64,000 bases of DNA from Oceanospirillum maris DSM 6286 (GTDB taxonomy: Bacteria > Pseudomonadota > Gammaproteobacteria > Pseudomonadales > Halomonadaceae), in contig NZ_AUGW01000012.1 in assembly GCF_000422865.1 (NCBI RefSeq), forward strand, positions 102,280 to 166,279, read 5' to 3'. Position 1 is the first letter of the stretch. Each line of letters opens with the position of its first letter. The notes under the pieces were generated by a model, which was not told the DNA's origin, made no database searches, and saw nothing but the letters and a program-made list of their open reading frames with translations. Below, in pieces: positions 17,888 through 27,129 of the stretch. The position numbers and the translations under genes are program-made.

Positions 17888-18556
17888 CTACCACCGATAC
17901 ACCTGCCACTCTGGTTTCGCTTTGGCCAGTAACCTAGAGCAGGGGTTTACCAAATAGATCTGATCCGCGTGTAAACACAGGGGTAGGTCGTTGATGGAGT
18001 CGGTGTAAAAATGTATCTGCTTATAGCCCGTTGCGGCACTATCGAGCCACTGGTTTAAACGCTGGACTTTACCTTCTCGATAGCTGGCAACCCCGCTAAT
18101 CGTCGAGGTGTAGCCAGTATCCGTTTCAACCAAATCGATCCCCAGAGCCTCATCAATACCCAGTGCCTTAGCCACAGGCTTTACGATAAAGCTTACGGTT
18201 GCTGAAATAACCAGCATATCCTGTCCTTTGTTCTTAAGCTGTTGAATAAGCGCCAGCGCCTCTGGGTAGGCATTTGGCAAAATCTTCTGGGTGATACATT
18301 CATCCACCAAGCGCTGTATCTGAGCCTTAGAAAGCCCGAGCACCGGTGACAAAGAGAAGGCTAAATACTCCTCCATTCCCATTTTTCCTTCGCTGTATAG
18401 TGCCATAAGCACCTTATCTTGCTCTAGAAAGCCCTGTGCAGTTAAACCTGACGAATCAACAAAACCTTTTTCAACCAAGAAGGTATTCCAGATCATGGCG
18501 CAATCACCTTGAATTAAGGTGTCATCCATATCAAAAACGTAGAGATCTTGTTTCAT
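17888..18556 (-). CDS. HAD-IB (SerB-like) phosphatase
   Basis: The 222-residue cytoplasmic protein has HAD motif I (VFDMDDTLIQGD, near residues 7-18), motif II (VISATVSF, with the Ser) and the C-terminal FYTDSINDLPLC with the acidic pair. This is the subfamily of phosphoserine phosphatase and related enzymes. It is the last gene of an ABC-importer operon, one base after the ATPase gene, and the same operon encodes an alkaline-phosphatase-superfamily hydrolase. It probably dephosphorylates a product of the imported compound. The substrate is unknown. Confidence 0.86.
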   Translation of the reverse strand: MKQDLYVFDMDDTLIQGDCAMIWNTFLVEKGFVDSSGLTAQGFLEQDKVLMALYSEGKMGMEEYLAFSLSPVLGLSKAQIQRLVDECITQKILPNAYPEALALIQQLKNKGQDMLVISATVSFIVKPVAKALGIDEALGIDLVETDTGYTSTISGVASYREGKVQRLNQWLDSAATGYKQIHFYTDSINDLPLCLHADQIYLVNPCSRLLAKAKPEWQVYRW

Positions 18557-18557
18557 T

Positions 18558-19577
18558 TTATGGGCTCACCGGCTGCATTTCATTAAGGTTAAAAAGCAAC
18601 TCAAGGCGACTTCCTGCGGGTAATAAACGTTCGGAGGAGCGATTAAGTAGATCAACCGTCATCTCTTGCTGTTCTATCTGCACTTTATAGCGAATCACAT
18701 TGCCCAATAGCTGATGATTTAATACATGGGCCGTTTTGGGTGATGAGATATGTGCTTCATACTGCCGACCCTCTTCTTTGACATAAATAGACTCAGGTCG
18801 AACCGCAACTTTATGGGGGCTATCAAGATCGAAGAGTGCTTTAACCACTTGTTTATCTAACAGGTTGTAATGGCCCATAAAACCGGCCACAAACTCATTG
18901 GCAGGTTGGGTATAGATACTCTCAGGTGAACCCTGTTGCACAATCTCACCTTGGTGCATTAAGAAAATGCGATCAGACATTAACATCGCCTCTTCCTGAT
19001 CATGGGTAACAAATACCGTAGTCAGATTCAGCTCTGTTTGAATATCACGAATCTGCTGGCGCAGGCTTTTGCGGATTTTGGCATCAAGAGCCGATAACGG
19101 CTCATCCAACAGCAAAATACGGGGCTGCATGACCAAGGCTCGGGCTAGTGCAACCCGTTGACATTGACCGCCTGATAGCTGATGCGGATAACGATCTTCT
19201 TTACCTTTAAGCTCAACCAGTTCAACAAAACGCTGAATTAAGCTACGGGCCTGTGCGGCAGGCGTAGATTTCATTTTAAGACCAAAGCCAATATTTTCGG
19301 CAACGGTCATATTGGGAAATAACGCATAGGATTGAAACACCATCCCCATTTCCCGCTCTTGAGGTGAGAGATCCGTTATATTCTCACCATCAACCCAAAT
19401 CTGCCCCTGATCCACGGGATTTAAGCCCGCAAGACATCGTAATAAGGTGGATTTTCCGCAGCCGCTGGGGCCTAAAAGAGTAATAAACTCACCCTGATCA
19501 ATGGTGAAATCAATAGCATCAAATACACGCTGTTTGCCAAAGGATTTAGACAGCTGTTTAACCTGAACATAACTCAT
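18558..19577 (-). CDS. ABC transporter ATP-binding protein (organophosphorus-type importer)
   Basis: The 339-residue ATPase shows Walker A GPSGCGKST (residues 36-44), the Q-loop in MVFQSYALFP, the signature LSGGQCQRVALARAL, Walker B RILLLDEPLSALD and the H-loop VTHDQEEA. The C-terminal ~110 residues form a TOBE-like regulatory region, as in the CysA/PotA/FbpC group. It overlaps the preceding permease gene by 4 bases. Together with two permeases and a binding protein it forms a complete importer. The associated phosphohydrolases suggest a phosphoester or phosphonate substrate (inference). Confidence 0.93.
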   Translation of the reverse strand: MSYVQVKQLSKSFGKQRVFDAIDFTIDQGEFITLLGPSGCGKSTLLRCLAGLNPVDQGQIWVDGENITDLSPQEREMGMVFQSYALFPNMTVAENIGFGLKMKSTPAAQARSLIQRFVELVELKGKEDRYPHQLSGGQCQRVALARALVMQPRILLLDEPLSALDAKIRKSLRQQIRDIQTELNLTTVFVTHDQEEAMLMSDRIFLMHQGEIVQQGSPESIYTQPANEFVAGFMGHYNLLDKQVVKALFDLDSPHKVAVRPESIYVKEEGRQYEAHISSPKTAHVLNHQLLGNVIRYKVQIEQQEMTVDLLNRSSERLLPAGSRLELLFNLNEMQPVSP

Positions 19578-20362
19578 GAAAGATTTCCTTTACTGAAACG
19601 GCTGCCAAGCCAAGTGCATAAAAAGATAAAAGCGAAGTAAGTCATCACAAGGGCTGAGGTAAAATGGCCGCTTGTTTGTCGCATGTTGTACAGATAAACC
19701 TGCAAGGTCTCGTAACGGGTTCCCACCAGAATATTGGCAAAGACAAACTCCCCTAAAAGAAAAGAGAAGGATAAGAACATCGAGGCCATAATCCCTTTTT
19801 TGAGATTGGGTAAAATCACAAATAGAAACGCTTTTGGTGTCGATGCTCCTAGCAGATGAGCCGCATCCACTAAGTCTTTAACATTAATCGCAATAAAGCT
19901 GTTTGAAACCGCCCGATAGATAAAGGGTAAAGCGATTGTGAAATAGGTTCCGATCAAGATCCAAGGTGTACCCAGCATGGTAAAAGGGCTATCAGCATAG
20001 AACTGCAACAGACCAACGGATGACACCACTGGCGGCACTGCAAAGGGCAGTAAAATAAGGATATTCATAACCTTGTCGTACTGAGGAAAGTAATAAAACA
20101 CCACAAAGATAGTCGGCAACATTAGCAACATTGCCAAAACAAGGGCCAGCACACACACAAACAGAGAGCGGCCAAAAGCGGCAATAAATCGACTATCAGA
20201 AAATAGCTCTGCGTACCATTTAAAGGTGAATCCGTCGGGAAGAATCGAAGCTCCCCAGTGGCTTGAGAGCGAATAAACAAATGTAGCCATAATCGGCAGA
20301 GCCAATAAGGCAATAATGCTATAAACCGTAATACGGTGAGCCATAAGATTAACGTTTTGCAT
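19574..20362 (-). CDS. ABC transporter permease (second subunit)
   Basis: This 262-residue membrane protein has about six hydrophobic helices and the EAA-type loop AAHLLGASTPKAFLFVILPN, where ATPases dock. It resembles PotC/PhnV-type permeases. The gene overlaps the upstream permease gene by 14 bases and the ATPase gene by 4, which shows tight operon packing. The substrate cannot be read from the sequence. Confidence 0.9.
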   Translation of the reverse strand: MQNVNLMAHRITVYSIIALLALPIMATFVYSLSSHWGASILPDGFTFKWYAELFSDSRFIAAFGRSLFVCVLALVLAMLLMLPTIFVVFYYFPQYDKVMNILILLPFAVPPVVSSVGLLQFYADSPFTMLGTPWILIGTYFTIALPFIYRAVSNSFIAINVKDLVDAAHLLGASTPKAFLFVILPNLKKGIMASMFLSFSFLLGEFVFANILVGTRYETLQVYLYNMRQTSGHFTSALVMTYFAFIFLCTWLGSRFSKGNLS

Positions 20363-21245
20363 GGTAACTCCTACTCACCAACCACTGATTAATCGCCGTA
20401 ATAAAGGCCAATAGACCAATCAAAACAACAGAAATAGCCGCCGCTAAGTTAGGCTCTAAAAACAGGTCACCGGAAACCAAACTAGCGATACGCACCGTCA
20501 CCACATTAAAGTTGCCCGCGGTTAAAGCGTAAACGCTGGCATAAGCGCCAATGGCATTGGCAAACAAAATAATAAAAGTGCCCAGTAGCGCAGGGGAAAG
20601 CACTGGTAATGCAATCTTAAGCCAATACTGTCTTTGCGAGGCACCAAGCAACGCTGCCGCTTCTTGCCAATCTTTTTTTAGGGCATCAAAGGCGGGGTAA
20701 AGCAGTAAAGCCCCTAAAGGAATCTGAAAATAGATATAAAGCGCCAGCAGGCCATGACTACCGTAAAGATTGAAATCATCAATAATGCCGTACTGCTTTA
20801 ATAGTAATGTCAGCGCACCATTGGTGCCCAAAATAATGATAAAGGCGAAGGCTAACGGCACCCCAGAGAAGTTACTACTCATATTGGTAAAGGCCACAAC
20901 CGCATCGCGTATTTTGCCATCAAGATGGCGTAACGATGACACCAGACATGCCGCAATAAGCAGACCAAATAAACTTGACCAAAAAGCCAACCAAACACTG
21001 TTCTTAAACCCCTGTAAAATAAAGGCAGAGTCTAAAATCTCTTGATAATGCTCTAAAGACCACTCGCCCTCGCTAATAAAGCTATTGACTAACACCCAAA
21101 ATAATGGCGTTAGCTGAAACAGATAAAAGAACACAATAAAAGGCAGTACAGCCACAATGGGTTTTAATCGATTTAGCTTTGGCATAAGACGCCTTTTGTA
21201 ACGGACACTAGTGGTTAACGGTAAAGAAGGGGCGTTATGGTTCAT
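20349..21245 (-). CDS. ABC transporter permease (first subunit)
   Basis: The 298-residue protein has a short charged N-terminus, a first helix (PIVAVLPFIVFFYLFQL) and about five more, with the docking loop AAALLGASQRQYWLKIALPV. It is PotB/PhnU-like. The start overlaps the stop of the phosphohydrolase gene by 4 bases (21242-21245). It pairs with the next permease to form the membrane channel. Confidence 0.9.
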   Translation of the reverse strand: MNHNAPSLPLTTSVRYKRRLMPKLNRLKPIVAVLPFIVFFYLFQLTPLFWVLVNSFISEGEWSLEHYQEILDSAFILQGFKNSVWLAFWSSLFGLLIAACLVSSLRHLDGKIRDAVVAFTNMSSNFSGVPLAFAFIIILGTNGALTLLLKQYGIIDDFNLYGSHGLLALYIYFQIPLGALLLYPAFDALKKDWQEAAALLGASQRQYWLKIALPVLSPALLGTFIILFANAIGAYASVYALTAGNFNVVTVRIASLVSGDLFLEPNLAAAISVVLIGLLAFITAINQWLVSRSYHAKR

Positions 21246-22045
21246 CGCAAAATCTCACGGGGAAAAGCTTTGTCATGGGAAAGTCCCAATAGCTCACAAA
21301 CCGTACCGCAAATCTCTGTTTGTTTAACTAAAGAAGCTTGATGGCTAAAGCGCTGTCCGATCACAAACAAAGGCACATCTCGCTCTTCGGCTAATGTACC
21401 GCCGTGGGAGTGATCGTTATTCATACCGTGATCACTAGTGATTAACACCTGATAACCCTCTGCCAACCATGTCGGTAAATAATCAGACAGCACAATATCC
21501 GCACGGCGTGCTGTATTACGATATTGACGGGAATCCAAACCAAATTTATGACCCGCATCATCAATATTCATCGGATGAATCAGTAAAAAATCAGGATCAA
21601 ACTGACGGCGTAGATACTCTGCATCTAAAAAAAGCGCTTCATCAGGATAATGATCCCAATGGTAGAACAGGCCATATTGAATATTCAGTGCTTCATTTTG
21701 GGTAAAGCGATCTTCAACAGCGTTATAAGGTGTTCGGTTGTAAAGTTCACTCACCCAGTGATAAGCCGCAGCAGCCGTTGTCCGGCCATTTTTCTTCGCC
21801 AAACTAAAAATGGATTCCCATTGAGACCGACGCGTAACCTGATTATGGGCAATTCCGCTTTGCACTGGCTTAACACCCGTTAAAATACATTCGTACAAAG
21901 GCCGAGAAAGTGAAGGGAGTTCGCATTGAATCTTGTAGAGCGATGCTTGATTGTCTTCAACAAGCCCATTCACATAGCCCATACAATCTTGAGCTATGTG
22001 AAAGTTAAGGCCGTCAAGAACAACAAGAATAACCTTATTGTTCAT
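21242..22045 (-). CDS. Alkaline-phosphatase-superfamily phosphohydrolase (nucleotide pyrophosphatase/phosphodiesterase type)
   Basis: The 267-residue protein keeps the metal and nucleophile landmarks of the superfamily: VLDGLNF at the N-terminus (metal Asp), ELPSLSRPLYECILTG with a Ser in the nucleophile region, NIDDAGHKFG (Asp and His) and TSDHGMNNDHSHGG (Asp-His and His). It has no signal peptide, so it acts in the cytoplasm on a compound brought in by the co-encoded ABC importer. Type I phosphodiesterases, phosphonoacetate hydrolase and phosphopentomutase share this fold, so the substrate could be a phosphodiester or a phosphonate. It lies 10 bases after the binding-protein gene. Confidence 0.85.
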   Translation of the reverse strand: MNNKVILVVLDGLNFHIAQDCMGYVNGLVEDNQASLYKIQCELPSLSRPLYECILTGVKPVQSGIAHNQVTRRSQWESIFSLAKKNGRTTAAAAYHWVSELYNRTPYNAVEDRFTQNEALNIQYGLFYHWDHYPDEALFLDAEYLRRQFDPDFLLIHPMNIDDAGHKFGLDSRQYRNTARRADIVLSDYLPTWLAEGYQVLITSDHGMNNDHSHGGTLAEERDVPLFVIGQRFSHQASLVKQTEICGTVCELLGLSHDKAFPREILR

Positions 22046-22055
22046 TTTTAAAGCC

Positions 22056-23114
22056 TTATTGCTGGTGAATTAGAACGTTTTCTTGCCACTGGCGCGGTAG
22101 TTTTCGAGCGGATTTTTCCCAAGCGTTAAAGTCGGTAATCGGCTTAACATTTTTGTATTGCTCGTTCGGCAATAGTTTCTCTTGAACCGATGCAGGCATA
22201 GTGATGTTGCTACGAATAGGTCGGGCATAACCGTTAGCAAGGTTGATTTGGCCTTTGTCGCTGAAAATATACTCGCGAGCCAATTTTGCAGCGTTCGGGT
22301 TTTTAGCAAACTTATTAATGATAGTGGTGTAGCCTGAGATAACCGAGCCATCTTGAGGGATAGAGACGGTAAAATTATTACGGTCAATCTTGTCACGGTA
22401 GTTAAGGGCATTAAAATCCCAAAGAATCGCAACTTCTACTTCACCTTTTTCAAGGTTAGCAATGCTTGGGTTGTTAAACGAAAGGCGATTTTGCTTCGCC
22501 AGTTTGGCAAAAAATTCGATGGCAGGTTTCAAGTTACCTTCATGGCCGCCATTTGCAAAAGCGGCAGCTAACACCGCATTATTTGCCTGAGAAGCCACAC
22601 CGACATCACCAACAGTTACCTTATAATCACCTTTTAGCAGATCATTCCAACTTTTAGGTGCATCTTTAACCAATTTATTGTTCGAGATAAAAGAGATAGA
22701 GCCGGTGTAAGCCAATGCCCAGTGACCGTCCTTATCTTTTGCCCATGTAGGAACTTCATCCCATGTTGACGGCTTATAAGCCTGCGTAACCCCTTTGCGA
22801 ACGGCTACACGGGCAAAAGCAAAGCCTACATCACCAATATCTGCTGTCGCATTTTTCTTCTCAGCTTGGAACTTGGCAATCTCTTGAGCAGAACTCATAT
22901 CCGTATCTTGATGCTTGATACCAAATTTATTATTCAAATCTTGCCAAGTATCTTTCCAGTTTGCCCAGCTATCAGGCATACCAACACTGTAAACCGCGCC
23001 TTCTTTTTGTGCCGCGTGAATAAGCGCATCGATATTCGTTGTATCAGAGGCCCATGTCGCGCATGACACCGTGGTGGTCAATACGCAGGTAGCCGCTTTA
23101 AGCAGTCGTTTCAT
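22056..23114 (-). CDS. ABC transporter periplasmic substrate-binding protein
   Basis: The product has a signal peptide (MKRLLKAATCVLTTTVSCATWA) and then a mature domain of the iron(III)/thiamine/2-aminoethylphosphonate-type extracellular solute-binding family (for example GAVYSVGMPDSWANW and GDYKVTVGDVG). I prefer ATG 23112-23114 because AAGG lies nine bases upstream; an in-frame ATG at 23123 is adjacent to the same AAGG and would have no spacing. It is the first gene of the six-gene minus-strand operon and is preceded by an operator-like palindrome. The ligand is unknown. Confidence 0.88.
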   Translation of the reverse strand: MKRLLKAATCVLTTTVSCATWASDTTNIDALIHAAQKEGAVYSVGMPDSWANWKDTWQDLNNKFGIKHQDTDMSSAQEIAKFQAEKKNATADIGDVGFAFARVAVRKGVTQAYKPSTWDEVPTWAKDKDGHWALAYTGSISFISNNKLVKDAPKSWNDLLKGDYKVTVGDVGVASQANNAVLAAAFANGGHEGNLKPAIEFFAKLAKQNRLSFNNPSIANLEKGEVEVAILWDFNALNYRDKIDRNNFTVSIPQDGSVISGYTTIINKFAKNPNAAKLAREYIFSDKGQINLANGYARPIRSNITMPASVQEKLLPNEQYKNVKPITDFNAWEKSARKLPRQWQENVLIHQQ

Positions 23115-23127
23115 TTCTAACATCCTT

Positions 23128-23141
23128 CTGGACTAGGTCAG
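23128..23141. promoter_or_regulatory. GntR/UTRA-type operator upstream of the binding-protein gene
   Basis: CTGGACTAGGTCAG is an imperfect palindrome with a CTAG centre, similar to known operators of UTRA-domain GntR regulators (NagR and PhnF sites share a TGGTCTAGACCA-like form). It lies immediately upstream of the ribosome-binding region, where binding would repress. A matching element precedes the divergent regulator gene. Confidence 0.6.
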
Positions 23142-23277
23142 TTTGTATGAAATGAATGCTAGAGCGATAACATGACCGTTTGATTAAAAAATAATGACGG
23201 TTTGTGACACGAAAATCGGTTAAAAAGAGGTATATTCAAAATTACAATTCAAACTGTTAGAATCTGGCTCCTAATTT

Positions 23278-23291
23278 TTGGACTAGATCAG
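23278..23291. promoter_or_regulatory. GntR/UTRA-type operator upstream of the regulator gene
   Basis: TTGGACTAGATCAG shares the GGACTAGnTCAG core with the site at 23128. It ends ten bases before the regulator ATG, which suggests autoregulation. Two like elements bracketing a divergent promoter region support binding by the adjacent GntR protein. Confidence 0.6.
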
Positions 23292-23301
23292 AAGGCGACA
23301 A

Positions 23302-24009
23302 ATGAGAACCCAGCTTAGGACGATTAAAGGCATCATCAAGGAACAGATTGCCGGTGGCCTATATACCTGCCAGCAGAAACTGCCTTCAGAGCGGGAGCTG
23401 AGTGAACTATTTCAAACCACCCGCATTATCCTTAAAGATGCGCTAATCGGATTAGAAACCGAGGGCTTGATCTACCGTGAAGAACGTCGAGGCTGGTTTG
23501 TGTCACCACCTCGTCTTAAATACAACCCGCTGTCCCGTAGTCATTTTCATCGAATGGTTGCAGAGCAGCAGCGACAAGCCTCAACCCGAGTTCTGGATAT
23601 TAAAACCGAGCTGGCCTCCAGCGACGTAGCCAAAGTGTTAGAGCTAAAAAGCCTACAGTCCATTCACCGGATTCAGCGTTTACGATCCGTTGATAATCGC
23701 GTAGTGCTCTTTGTCGAAAACTGTCTAATCACAACACTCTTTCCTGGTCTGTTGCAGCATGATCTCTCTCAATCCCTAACCTCGCTCTACAAAGAACACT
23801 ACGGCTATCACACCGTCCACTCTCACTTTGATGTTATTCCAACCGCCGCCCCTGAGCATGTGGCCAAGGCGCTTAATCTGGCAGAAGGGCAGCAAATTCT
23901 GAAAATATGCCGAGTAAACTACAATCAAAACGGTCTTCTCATGGACTGCGAGTTTGAATATTGGCGGCCCGACGCTGTGATGATCAGAATTGACAGCAAC
24001 GAGCATTAG
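23302..24009 (+). CDS. GntR family regulator with UTRA ligand domain (HutC/PhnF subfamily)
   Basis: The 235-residue protein has an N-terminal winged helix (residues ~5-70, with the motif KLPSERELSELFQTTR) and a C-terminal UTRA domain (about 85-230, ending NQNGLLMDCEFEYWRPDAV). The subfamily binds small metabolites such as sugar phosphates, amino acids or phosphonates. It is transcribed divergently from the ABC/phosphohydrolase operon, with palindromes in front of both genes, so it probably represses that operon and itself. AAGG sits seven bases before the ATG. Confidence 0.9.
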   Translation: MRTQLRTIKGIIKEQIAGGLYTCQQKLPSERELSELFQTTRIILKDALIGLETEGLIYREERRGWFVSPPRLKYNPLSRSHFHRMVAEQQRQASTRVLDIKTELASSDVAKVLELKSLQSIHRIQRLRSVDNRVVLFVENCLITTLFPGLLQHDLSQSLTSLYKEHYGYHTVHSHFDVIPTAAPEHVAKALNLAEGQQILKICRVNYNQNGLLMDCEFEYWRPDAVMIRIDSNEH

Positions 24010-24107
24010 ATGAAAGGGCGGGAGGACTATCACTAGACAGCCATATCTCCCCATATCCCCCTATGAGAATACTCTTAACTGCATTTTTAACGGTTTACGA
24101 GAACAAT

Positions 24108-25544
24108 CTAAATCGCGCCGGTGATAAAGGTTGTTGTTTTACGAATCTCTTTACCGCTGCCGTTAAAGACAAACTCAATCCGGTTATTAGACTGTTTTGC
24201 CTGACTACTACACACCCGATAAGCCCGCCAAGTGGCGTTATCATTACTTAGGTTAATCTCAGTTCTGCCGTGTAGCTGTAGCGCCTCAAGCCCTATAACA
24301 TTAACGGTCAATGTGCCTAAGCTTGAATCAAAGTTTTCTACCTTCACTCGATATTGATTACAAAACGTATGCTGATCCAGCTTGGTATAAAGGTTTTGTC
24401 GGTCTCTGCGTACTTCAACCAACAGGTCGGTTGTGTTCATAAAACCGAATAAAACACCTGCAGCTGCCACTGTAACGACACCGGCATACCCTGCAAGCTT
24501 AGGTCTAAATAGACTTCGGGACTTCTGGCCTTCTAGCTGATGCTCAGAGGCAAAACGAATCAACCCCTTTGGCTTGCCTATTTTCAACATCACGTCATCA
24601 CAAGCGTCAATGCAAGCACCACAGTCGATACACGCTGCTTGTAAGCCATCACGAATATCAATACCAACAGGGCACACTTGAACACAAATAGTACAGTCGA
24701 TGCAGTCACCAGAGTTACCGTTCTCAGTTATGGCATCCGTTGCGATCATATTGTCTTTCAGTGCCGTATTATTGCCATAAGATTTGCTGTCATGGGGATT
24801 GCTATTACTCAGTTTTTTTCCACGCAGCCGGCGTGGTTCTCCTCGCTTAAAATCATAGCTTACGGTACGAGTATCAGAATCAAACATCACGCCTTGAAAG
24901 CGAGAATAAGGGCAAGCATGTAGACAGATCTGCTCTCTAACCAAGCCAGCGTTTAAATAGGTTAAAGCGGTCATGGTTATAATCCAGCCAGCCGTGGCCA
25001 AAGAGCTATTTAAAGTGAAAAGATCATAGACCAGTGCGCTGATAGGCGTGAAATAACCGGTGAAGGTTATAGCGGTAATTAAGGCCGCCGCCGCCCATAG
25101 AAAATGTTTGCTAATTCGGCGTAATAAACGGATGCCGGTTAGGGGCAGCTGATCATTTTTTGCCCGAATATTCGCTTTGCCTTCGGTTATTTGCTCTATT
25201 CGTATAAACAACCATGTCCAGATACTTTGGGGGCAGGCAAAACCGCACCATACACGTCCCCAAGCGACAGCCATAAAGAACAGCAAACACGCGCCAGCAA
25301 TCATTAAGCCAGCCATAATGGGCAGGTCATGCCAAGAGACAACGCTACCAAATAGAAAGATCTTCCGCTCGGCAAATGAGAAAAAAAGCCAAGGCGTGCC
25401 ATCAACCTGCACCCAAGCCAAAATAAAGAAAGCGCCAATAAGCGGCCAGCTGATTAATCGACGCAATGTCTGATAATAGCCCTCAATTAAGCGCACATGA
25501 TATTTGGTTGGTTCGCTAAGTTGTATAAAGGGTGTTTTTGCCAT
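24108..25544 (-). CDS. ccoG: Cytochrome c oxidase accessory protein CcoG (RdxA/FixG)
   Basis: The 478-residue membrane protein has five to six transmembrane helices, the RVWCGFACPQSIW and HACPYSRFQGVMFD motifs, and a pair of 4Fe-4S ferredoxin motifs (CIDCTICVQVCP, then CIDCGACIDACD). The C-terminal ~110 residues are an immunoglobulin-like periplasmic domain. CcoG acts as a copper reductase in assembly of cbb3-type oxidase. A low-complexity insertion (SNSNPHDSKSYGNN region) lies before the first ferredoxin motif. No ccoNOQP or ccoIS genes are nearby, so it is separated from its usual partners here. Confidence 0.95.
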   Translation of the reverse strand: MAKTPFIQLSEPTKYHVRLIEGYYQTLRRLISWPLIGAFFILAWVQVDGTPWLFFSFAERKIFLFGSVVSWHDLPIMAGLMIAGACLLFFMAVAWGRVWCGFACPQSIWTWLFIRIEQITEGKANIRAKNDQLPLTGIRLLRRISKHFLWAAAALITAITFTGYFTPISALVYDLFTLNSSLATAGWIITMTALTYLNAGLVREQICLHACPYSRFQGVMFDSDTRTVSYDFKRGEPRRLRGKKLSNSNPHDSKSYGNNTALKDNMIATDAITENGNSGDCIDCTICVQVCPVGIDIRDGLQAACIDCGACIDACDDVMLKIGKPKGLIRFASEHQLEGQKSRSLFRPKLAGYAGVVTVAAAGVLFGFMNTTDLLVEVRRDRQNLYTKLDQHTFCNQYRVKVENFDSSLGTLTVNVIGLEALQLHGRTEINLSNDNATWRAYRVCSSQAKQSNNRIEFVFNGSGKEIRKTTTFITGAI

Positions 25545-25698
25545 GATAGAGATCCTCTAAGCTAGATTGAGCGCAGATTACTCCTAAGCCATAGTTAGTG
25601 ACAGGCATAAAAAAATGAAAAATAATAGGCACAGATTAACCGTTATGACAAACTAACGACGATCAAAAGTCCCTATTGAGAACAGAAAGGCATAGGCT

Positions 25699-27129
25699 AT
25701 GACCGAAGAGTTCCGATACCAGCAATTAGAGAAATGGTTACTAAAAGGATTACAGCAGCAACGCTGGCCATTAGGAGAGCGTCTGCCCTCTATTAGAACC
25801 CTATGTCAACTGCAACAAGTCTCCAAAGCGACGGTTCTACACGCCTATCAACGGCTGGAAGCAATGGGGTTAATCGAGTCTCGCCCTAAGATCGGTTACT
25901 TTGTTTTAAAACCTAATCAATATGATTTAGCCATACCCCAAACACGCGGAGAAGTACGCCCACCAGCACTGGCAACGATTAGTGAAGTCTTTACCGACAT
26001 TATGACGCGAAGCGCAGCCTTTGATCTGCTATCCAATCAGATGCCAGCCAATCAAGACCTGTTAAATCAAGCACCATCAAGCCAAACCCCTGGCTTAACA
26101 GCCTTAAACCGCTCTATTGGTCGAGCCCTGCGCCGTCAACGAAGTGGACAATCGCAATATTATGACCCACCGACTGGGGATGAAGGTTTTCGAGAACAGC
26201 TCGCCTTGCATTATCAACGCCGAGGCTACGCCTGCCATCGAGATCAGTTTTGTGCCACCTCCGGTTGTCAAAATGCACTTTTTTTAGGGCTAATGGCAAC
26301 CTGTAAGAAAGGCGATGTGGTGGCCGTGGAATCCCCCTGCTTCTACGGTATGCTGCAACTACTGGATCAATTAGAGCTGCAGGTTGTTGAGATTCCTAGC
26401 TCTGTTACCGAAGGCATGGATATGGTCGCCTTGGCTGAGGCATTAGAGCAATGGCCGATTCGTGCTTGCGTGGTCTCTCCAGCATTTTCAACGCCGACCG
26501 GCGCTTGTCTATCGGATACCGCACGGCGAACATTACTCAACTTAGCCGAACACTATGATTTAGCCATTATCGAAGATGATATCTATGCCGATACCAGTTT
26601 TAGCCAAGCACCGGAGCCTTTAAAAGCGTTGGATCAAAATCAGCGCGTGATATTGTGCAGCTCTTTTTCTAAAAGCCTTTCTCGGGATTTGCGCTTAGGC
26701 TGGATTGCTGGCGGTCGATGGCAGAGCAAAATTCAACGTATCAAATTGGTCACGCAGCTTGCCAGTAGCCGCTATTTACAACAAGGCGTCGCGGATTTTA
26801 TGCAAGAAGGGGGGTATATGGCCCATATACGGCGTTATAAACTCGACCTAAGGCAACGCAGAGACCAGCTCCTACAGTTTTTACGCCATGATTGGCCGCC
26901 ACATATCCGGTTTAGTCAGCCCAATGGAGGCTTGGCGCTTTGGTTAGAGCTAGAAGAGGATTACAACAGTTTGTCCGTCTACCGTAAGGCTCTATCCCAA
27001 GGCATTGTGATTACACCGGGGGCACTATTCTCCGTCTCAGGACAATACCATAACTGTTTGCGACTGAGTTTTGCCCATAACTGGACTCCCGCACGGATTA
27101 AAGCATTAAAACAATTGGCCCAGCTTTAA
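25699..27129 (+). CDS. MocR/PdxR-type regulator (GntR helix-turn-helix plus aminotransferase domain)
   Basis: This 476-residue protein joins a GntR winged helix (residues ~1-75, LGERLPSIRTLCQLQQVSKA) to a class I aminotransferase-like domain that binds PLP. The lysine motif is in SSFSKSLSRDLRLGWI, and VVSPAFSTPTG and IIEDDIYADT are typical. Members usually sense PLP or amino acids and regulate a neighbouring gene. It is divergent from ccoG across a 154-base gap, but no operator was recognised, so a link to ccoG is not established. A 27-bp-period duplication covers its stop codon. Confidence 0.9.
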   Translation: MTEEFRYQQLEKWLLKGLQQQRWPLGERLPSIRTLCQLQQVSKATVLHAYQRLEAMGLIESRPKIGYFVLKPNQYDLAIPQTRGEVRPPALATISEVFTDIMTRSAAFDLLSNQMPANQDLLNQAPSSQTPGLTALNRSIGRALRRQRSGQSQYYDPPTGDEGFREQLALHYQRRGYACHRDQFCATSGCQNALFLGLMATCKKGDVVAVESPCFYGMLQLLDQLELQVVEIPSSVTEGMDMVALAEALEQWPIRACVVSPAFSTPTGACLSDTARRTLLNLAEHYDLAIIEDDIYADTSFSQAPEPLKALDQNQRVILCSSFSKSLSRDLRLGWIAGGRWQSKIQRIKLVTQLASSRYLQQGVADFMQEGGYMAHIRRYKLDLRQRRDQLLQFLRHDWPPHIRFSQPNGGLALWLELEEDYNSLSVYRKALSQGIVITPGALFSVSGQYHNCLRLSFAHNWTPARIKALKQLAQL

